Shown here piece after piece: positions 7,028-9,483 of a DNA stretch of 9,483 nucleotides. A model generated the notes under the pieces. The model ran no database searches. It was given only the letters and a program-made list of their open reading frames with translations, and was not told where the DNA came from. The stretch is from Alphaproteobacteria bacterium (GTDB lineage Bacteria > Pseudomonadota > Alphaproteobacteria > UBA6615). Made by a program: the position numbers and the translations under genes. Every line of letters starts with the position of its first letter. Positions within the stretch are counted from its first letter, which is position 1. The stretch spans positions 1 through 9,483 of the forward strand of contig JABDJY010000120.1 of the NCBI GenBank assembly GCA_013003285.1, in the 5' to 3' direction.

Positions 7028-7357
7028 CTACTTCAGCAAAGATTGCAGCGAGCAGTTGCCGCGCGGAAAGGTCCCAATGACGCGGCAATCGGTGTCGAAG
7101 TTGACGACGACCGAACCTTGACAGCTGTCAGACTGCAGCCAGATGCTGTAGCCGGTGACGCCCATACCGGTAACGCCGGCGTAGACGATCTCGAATGTGG
7201 TCCGCGAAATTTTAGCGGGGTCGATGTTCAGCTCGCCCAGGATCACGCTCGTGTCCGATTGGCAGCGGGCGTAGGCGTGGCCGGCGCTCACCTATACTGC
7301 GAAAATGCTGGCTAAGGCTGCGGTGCGACACAAGGCTGGTTTGCTCGCGCTATACAT
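7028..7357 (-). pseudogene. Secreted four-cysteine protein with an in-frame TAG in its signal peptide
   Basis: From ATG 7357 the frame reads MYSASKPALCRTAALASIFA, then V, then TAG (7294-7292), then VSAGHAYA and a mature part beginning RCQSDTSVILGELN. Apart from the stop it is a complete signal peptide: positive start, hydrophobic core, and an AYA cleavage site before Arg. The mature part of about 79 residues ends with TAG at 7030-7028. It has four cysteines (RCQ, DSCQG, TDCRV, GNCSL), enough for two disulfides in the periplasm, and is rich in beta-type stretches such as GYSIWLQSD and SVVVNFD. GAGG lies 11 bases before the ATG. Translation could alternatively begin at GTG 7291 just after the TAG, but that would drop most of the signal peptide. 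I do not recognise the family. It would be the first gene of the minus-strand operon with the small frame, the SDR and the MerR-like gene. Confidence 0.62.
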
Positions 7358-7388
7358 GGAATGCAGTACCTCTTATTCGTTCTATTGT

Positions 7389-7409
7389 TGGGTACGAACG
7401 ACAGACCCA
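7389..7409. promoter_or_regulatory. Inverted repeat in the divergent intergenic region
   Basis: TGGGT-N11-ACCCA forms a 21-bp dyad about 30 bp upstream of the ATG at 7357, in the 237-bp gap between the divergent operons. Size and place suit a regulator binding site, perhaps for the MerR-like protein encoded in the same operon. There is no clear -35/-10 pair around it, so the role is a guess. Confidence 0.3.
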
Positions 7410-7538
7410 GTCGGATTTGGGCAAAACGTCGCAGCCGGCCAAAAAGCGCGACGCGATTGGCGCTGCTGCGCGGATGGTTAATGCAATCGTGCGATCGGCA
7501 AGAAGTGGCGCAGCGGCCGAAACACCCCTGGCCAATGG

Positions 7539-7567
7539 TGATCCGAACAACCAACCAAGACGTAACC
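7539..7567 (+). promoter_or_regulatory. Candidate RpoE/ECF-type promoter (TGATCC-N18-TAACC)
   Basis: TGATCC at 7539-7544 equals the -35 element known for the singlet-oxygen sigma factor RpoE of Rhodobacter. After 18 bases comes TAACC at 7563-7567, sharing the TAA start of the TAAGA-like -10. A transcript starting near 7574 would leave a 5' leader of about 20 bases that includes the GGAGAG ribosome site of the gene at 7595. The rest of the 237-bp gap (7358-7594) shows nothing else I can name beyond the dyad at 7389. Confidence 0.5.
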
Positions 7568-7594
7568 CTTTTACTTAACCGAATGGAGAGTGCG

Positions 7595-7891
7595 ATGTTG
7601 GAATGGTATCGTTATGTGATGGATGAGAACAAAAACCCGCTACGCAGCCTTCCGCGGGCCCAACGTTTTCAATTAATGCTTATCCTCAGTCTGATGTGGA
7701 CCGCGATCTTCTGCACCGGCGCCGGTGCCTGGATGTGGTACGGCGAGCTTGTCGCCATGCATGTGTTGCTGGCCTTGGGCACGCTGGCCACGGGTTTCAC
7801 ATTCCGTGCCACGGCCCGCAGAGCAAAATCCTATCGCGACCATCCCGCTCACGACGGCACCGCACGCTACGACGACGTCTGGGGCGCCTGA
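7595..7891 (+). CDS. Small two-helix inner-membrane protein of unknown function
   Basis: The protein has 98 residues. ATG 7595 follows GGAGAG with standard spacing. The same frame is open back to 7361, but that extension is basic, low in structure and covers the promoter region, so I left it out. Residues 1-25 are a polar cytosolic start (MLEWYRYVMDENKNPLRSLP). Two hydrophobic helices lie at about 26-48 (MLILSLMWTAIFCTGAGAWM) and 50-70 (LVAMHVLLALGTLATGFTF), joined by a very short WYGEL turn. The tail is basic and then acidic, ending YRDHPAHDGTARYDDVWGA. No enzyme motif is visible. It is the first gene after the candidate RpoE-type promoter and is followed 64 bp later by the atypical SDR, probably in one transcript. 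I do not recognise a named family. Its placement suggests a membrane-associated part of the photooxidative-stress set. Confidence 0.75.
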   Translation: MLEWYRYVMDENKNPLRSLPRAQRFQLMLILSLMWTAIFCTGAGAWMWYGELVAMHVLLALGTLATGFTFRATARRAKSYRDHPAHDGTARYDDVWGA

Positions 7892-7955
7892 GGGGCGTTT
7901 GTGTTCAGGGTCGAGGCGCTAGCGCGTATCGATCCGTAACGCACGACAATAGATT

Positions 7956-8597
7956 ATGGCGAAAGTTCTGATCATCGGCGCCAGTCGCGGCATCGGCCTC
8001 GAGGCTGTTAAACAAGCCCTGTCGCGCGGCTACGACGTCCGCGCCATGGCACGGTCGGCCGACCAAATAACCGTCGACGACGCGCACTTGGAAAAATTCG
8101 CCGGGGATGCGCTTAACCCGGACGACGTTATCACCGCCCTCGACTATGTCGACGTCGTGATCCAAGCGCTTGGCATCGCCGCCGGACCGAACATGGTCCT
8201 CAAGCCCGTGCGCCTGTTTTCACAATCCACCGAGATACTCGTAAACGCTATGGAAAACGCTGGCGTCAAACGGTTGATCAGCGTGACCGGCTTCGGCGCT
8301 GGCGATAGCTACGCGCGCATCGGTTGCTTGCAGCGTGTTCCCTTTCGTTTGTTGTTAGGGCGGGCCTATGACGATAAGGACGTACAGGAACGGTTGATCC
8401 GACGCAGCAACCTCGACTGGACGGTCGCCCGACCGGTCATTCTCACCAACGGGCCGCGGACCGGCCGCTACCGTGTGCTTGCCGAACCGAAGCAGTGGCG
8501 AAACGGATTGATATCCCGTGCCGATGTCGCCGATTTCCTCGTCGGCCAGATTGACAGCGATGACTACATCGGGAAAACGCCGGTCCTGACCTGCTGA
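7956..8597 (+). CDS. Atypical SDR with NAD(P)-binding fold (NAD(P)H-binding, BVR-B-like)
   Basis: This 213-residue cytoplasmic protein belongs to the NAD(P)H-binding family that includes biliverdin reductase B-like and NmrA-like proteins. The dinucleotide motif is at the very start: VLIIGASRGIG (residues 4-14). Arg33 in AMARS probably helps NADPH selection. VDVVIQALG marks strand 4, and RLISVTGFGAG and the NLDWTVARPVIL stretch are typical of the family. There is no YxxxK pair, as usual for this atypical group, so whether it is an enzyme or a redox sensor is open. ATG 7956 is close to the first beta strand and no earlier start fits, although its ribosome site is weak. It lies downstream of the two-helix protein in the same direction and converges on tspO. 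Confidence 0.85.
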   Translation: MAKVLIIGASRGIGLEAVKQALSRGYDVRAMARSADQITVDDAHLEKFAGDALNPDDVITALDYVDVVIQALGIAAGPNMVLKPVRLFSQSTEILVNAMENAGVKRLISVTGFGAGDSYARIGCLQRVPFRLLLGRAYDDKDVQERLIRRSNLDWTVARPVILTNGPRTGRYRVLAEPKQWRNGLISRADVADFLVGQIDSDDYIGKTPVLTC

Positions 8598-8671
8598 CGC
8601 GCGGCAATGAGCGGTTCGCTACAGCGCGGAACTTGTTTTTTCTCGTCCGGCAGTTTAGTCGCGACTGTTGC

Positions 8672-9172
8672 TTAGTTGAGCAGCCAGAGCGCGCCGTTGA
8701 GCACGCTGGCATAGCCGACCCAGAGGACATACGGCACAACGAGAACGCCCGCGGCGACATCGTTCCGCCAAAACAGGATTGTGGTAGCGACGATGCAGAC
8801 CAACAGGATAACGATCTCGATCAACCCTAGGTCAATTCTCTGCAGCCCAAAGAACAGCAACGACCACAGTAGGTTGAGTGCCAGCTGCAGGACAAAGACG
8901 ATCAGGGCGCTTTGGCGTGCCGGCGAAGCGGGAAGGCGCCAGACGCGCCAGGCCGCGGTCGCCATCAGCACATAGAGTGTCGTCCAGACCGGCGCGAAGA
9001 TCCAATCTGGTGGGTTGAAGGTTGGCTTTTGCAACGCTTGGTACCAGTCGCCGACGCTGGTCGCAGTGATGGCGCCGCCGATGCCCGACACCGCCAGGCA
9101 CACGGCGATGAAACCGGCGAGCGCGAGAAGATCATGGCGCCTTCGCGCAGGCTGGGTCGAGGTACCTGTCAT
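8672..9172 (-). CDS. tspO: TspO/MBR-family tryptophan-rich sensory protein
   Basis: This integral membrane protein of 166 residues has five predicted helices, the normal size for bacterial TspO. The family signature is clear: WYQALQKP followed by TFNPPDWIFAPVW (43-63). Then come ALNLLWSLLFFGLQ (about 98-111) and PYVLWVGYASVLN (147-159). Bacterial TspO binds porphyrins and influences tetrapyrrole-dependent gene expression and the oxidative stress response. In Rhodobacter it dampens photosynthesis gene expression. ATG 9172 is preceded only by a weak GGCG-type site. It lies 49 bp downstream of the DUF427 gene on the same strand, probably co-transcribed, and converges on the SDR gene ending at 8597 with a 74-bp spacer. 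That spacer contains a T-run at 8636-8641 but no strong hairpin. TspO with DUF427 is a recurring pair in photolyase-linked gene sets. Confidence 0.93.
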   Translation of the reverse strand: MTGTSTQPARRRHDLLALAGFIAVCLAVSGIGGAITATSVGDWYQALQKPTFNPPDWIFAPVWTTLYVLMATAAWRVWRLPASPARQSALIVFVLQLALNLLWSLLFFGLQRIDLGLIEIVILLVCIVATTILFWRNDVAAGVLVVPYVLWVGYASVLNGALWLLN

Positions 9173-9221
9173 CTGCGCCGTCGTCCGCTGCGGCTACATG
9201 ATAGGATGCGAGCGGCGCGGC

Positions 9222-9483
9222 TCACCAACCGAACGTCCCGGGAGCGCCCTTAAACGGCCCGACGATCCGCGACGTGATCCAGCCGCCGTAGAAATCGCCC
9301 GCCTGCGGCTGTACCCGCTCGTCGTCGACCCAGCATTCATCAACCCGGGATGCATAGAATGCCAGGTGGTCGCGGATGGCACGAAAAGCGCCGGTGGGAT
9401 CGGGATAGCTCCAAGCCGCCTTTTCAGCGGTCTGACCGTTGACCACAAGCTTCCAATACTGTGCCTCGCCCTAGAACTCACAA
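9222..9483 (-). pseudogene. DUF427 protein, C-terminal part, with in-frame amber codon at a conserved lysine
   Basis: The frame enters from the right edge. It reads CEF, then TAG at 9473-9471, then GEAQYWKLVVNGQTAEKAAW, WSYPDP, DHLAFYASRVDECWVDDERV and the ending FYGGWITSRIVGPFKG...GTFGW. This is the C-terminal half of a DUF427 domain. Family members carry C-E-[WF]-K-G-x-A at the first site, so the TAG replaces Lys, a single A-to-T change from AAG. A restart at GTG 9446 would give about 74 residues without the first strands of the fold and is unlikely to work. The function of DUF427 is unknown; it is often adjacent to TspO, SDR and photolyase genes. The coding frame upstream lies outside the window. 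A competing frame at 9194-9481 is only a shadow. Confidence 0.75.

Noticed and set aside
7361..7594. N-terminal extension of the two-helix protein frame
   Set aside because: The extension is basic and unstructured, covers the candidate promoter, and a better ribosome site sits before ATG 7595.
8656..8665. AGTCGCGACT palindrome between the SDR and tspO
   Set aside because: A 10-bp palindrome is expected by chance in a window of this size and GC content, and there is no partner site.
7292..9473. Pyrrolysine insertion at the TAG codons
   Set aside because: There is no pyl gene, the affected families are not pyrrolysine proteins, and the organism looks alphaproteobacterial.
9194..9481. 95-codon minus-strand frame at the right edge
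   Set aside because: The overlapping frame encodes recognisable DUF427 sequence; this one is its shadow.
1..9483. CRISPR arrays, insertion-sequence inverted repeats, rRNA genes
   Set aside because: No regularly spaced direct repeats, transposase frames or rRNA-like sequence were seen on either strand.

Overview
The window is GC-rich with dense coding, closely packed genes and ATGA overlaps. The genes (TcuAB-like flavoprotein and ferredoxin pair, LysR regulators, TspO, and the photooxidative-stress-type set described below) suggest a free-living alphaproteobacterium, perhaps Rhodospirillales-like. This is inferred from gene style only; no marker gene is present.

Left part (1-3762) is ordinary metabolic chromosome. 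A minus-strand tcuA-tcuB pair (FAD dehydrogenase, then a 4Fe-4S/membrane electron-transfer partner that runs off the left edge) overlaps by 4 bp. Next is a minus-strand class I SAM-dependent methyltransferase, transcribed divergently from a plus-strand LysR regulator. Their 85-bp shared spacer contains a small dyad.

The middle (about 3823-4650) is a scar of an integrated element. The exact 3' half of a tRNA-Thr(CGU) gene, from the anticodon loop to CCA, lies on the minus strand. It is followed by a P4-type tyrosine recombinase gene that keeps its arm-binding and core-binding domains but has lost its catalytic domain.

Right part (4695-9483) is a set of genes of the kind that accompanies photolyase and singlet-oxygen (RpoE/ChrR-type) regulons. 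It holds a renalase-like FAD protein (C-terminus broken), a probable MerR-like regulator, an SDR, a 38-codon small membrane protein, a secreted four-cysteine protein, a two-helix membrane protein, an atypical NAD(P)-binding SDR, TspO and a DUF427 protein. No photolyase, cyclopropane synthase or sigma factor lies in the window. A TGATCC-N18-TAA element fits an RpoE-type promoter and is correctly spaced before the two-helix membrane gene.

Four genes in this right half are damaged or look damaged. The integrase is truncated, the renalase-like gene loses its C-terminal motif, the secreted protein has an in-frame TAG inside its signal peptide, and DUF427 has an in-frame TAG at a conserved lysine. 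The most economical reading is an island or accessory stress cluster undergoing decay. The two amber codons at otherwise intact sites deserve checking as possible readthrough or sequence error.
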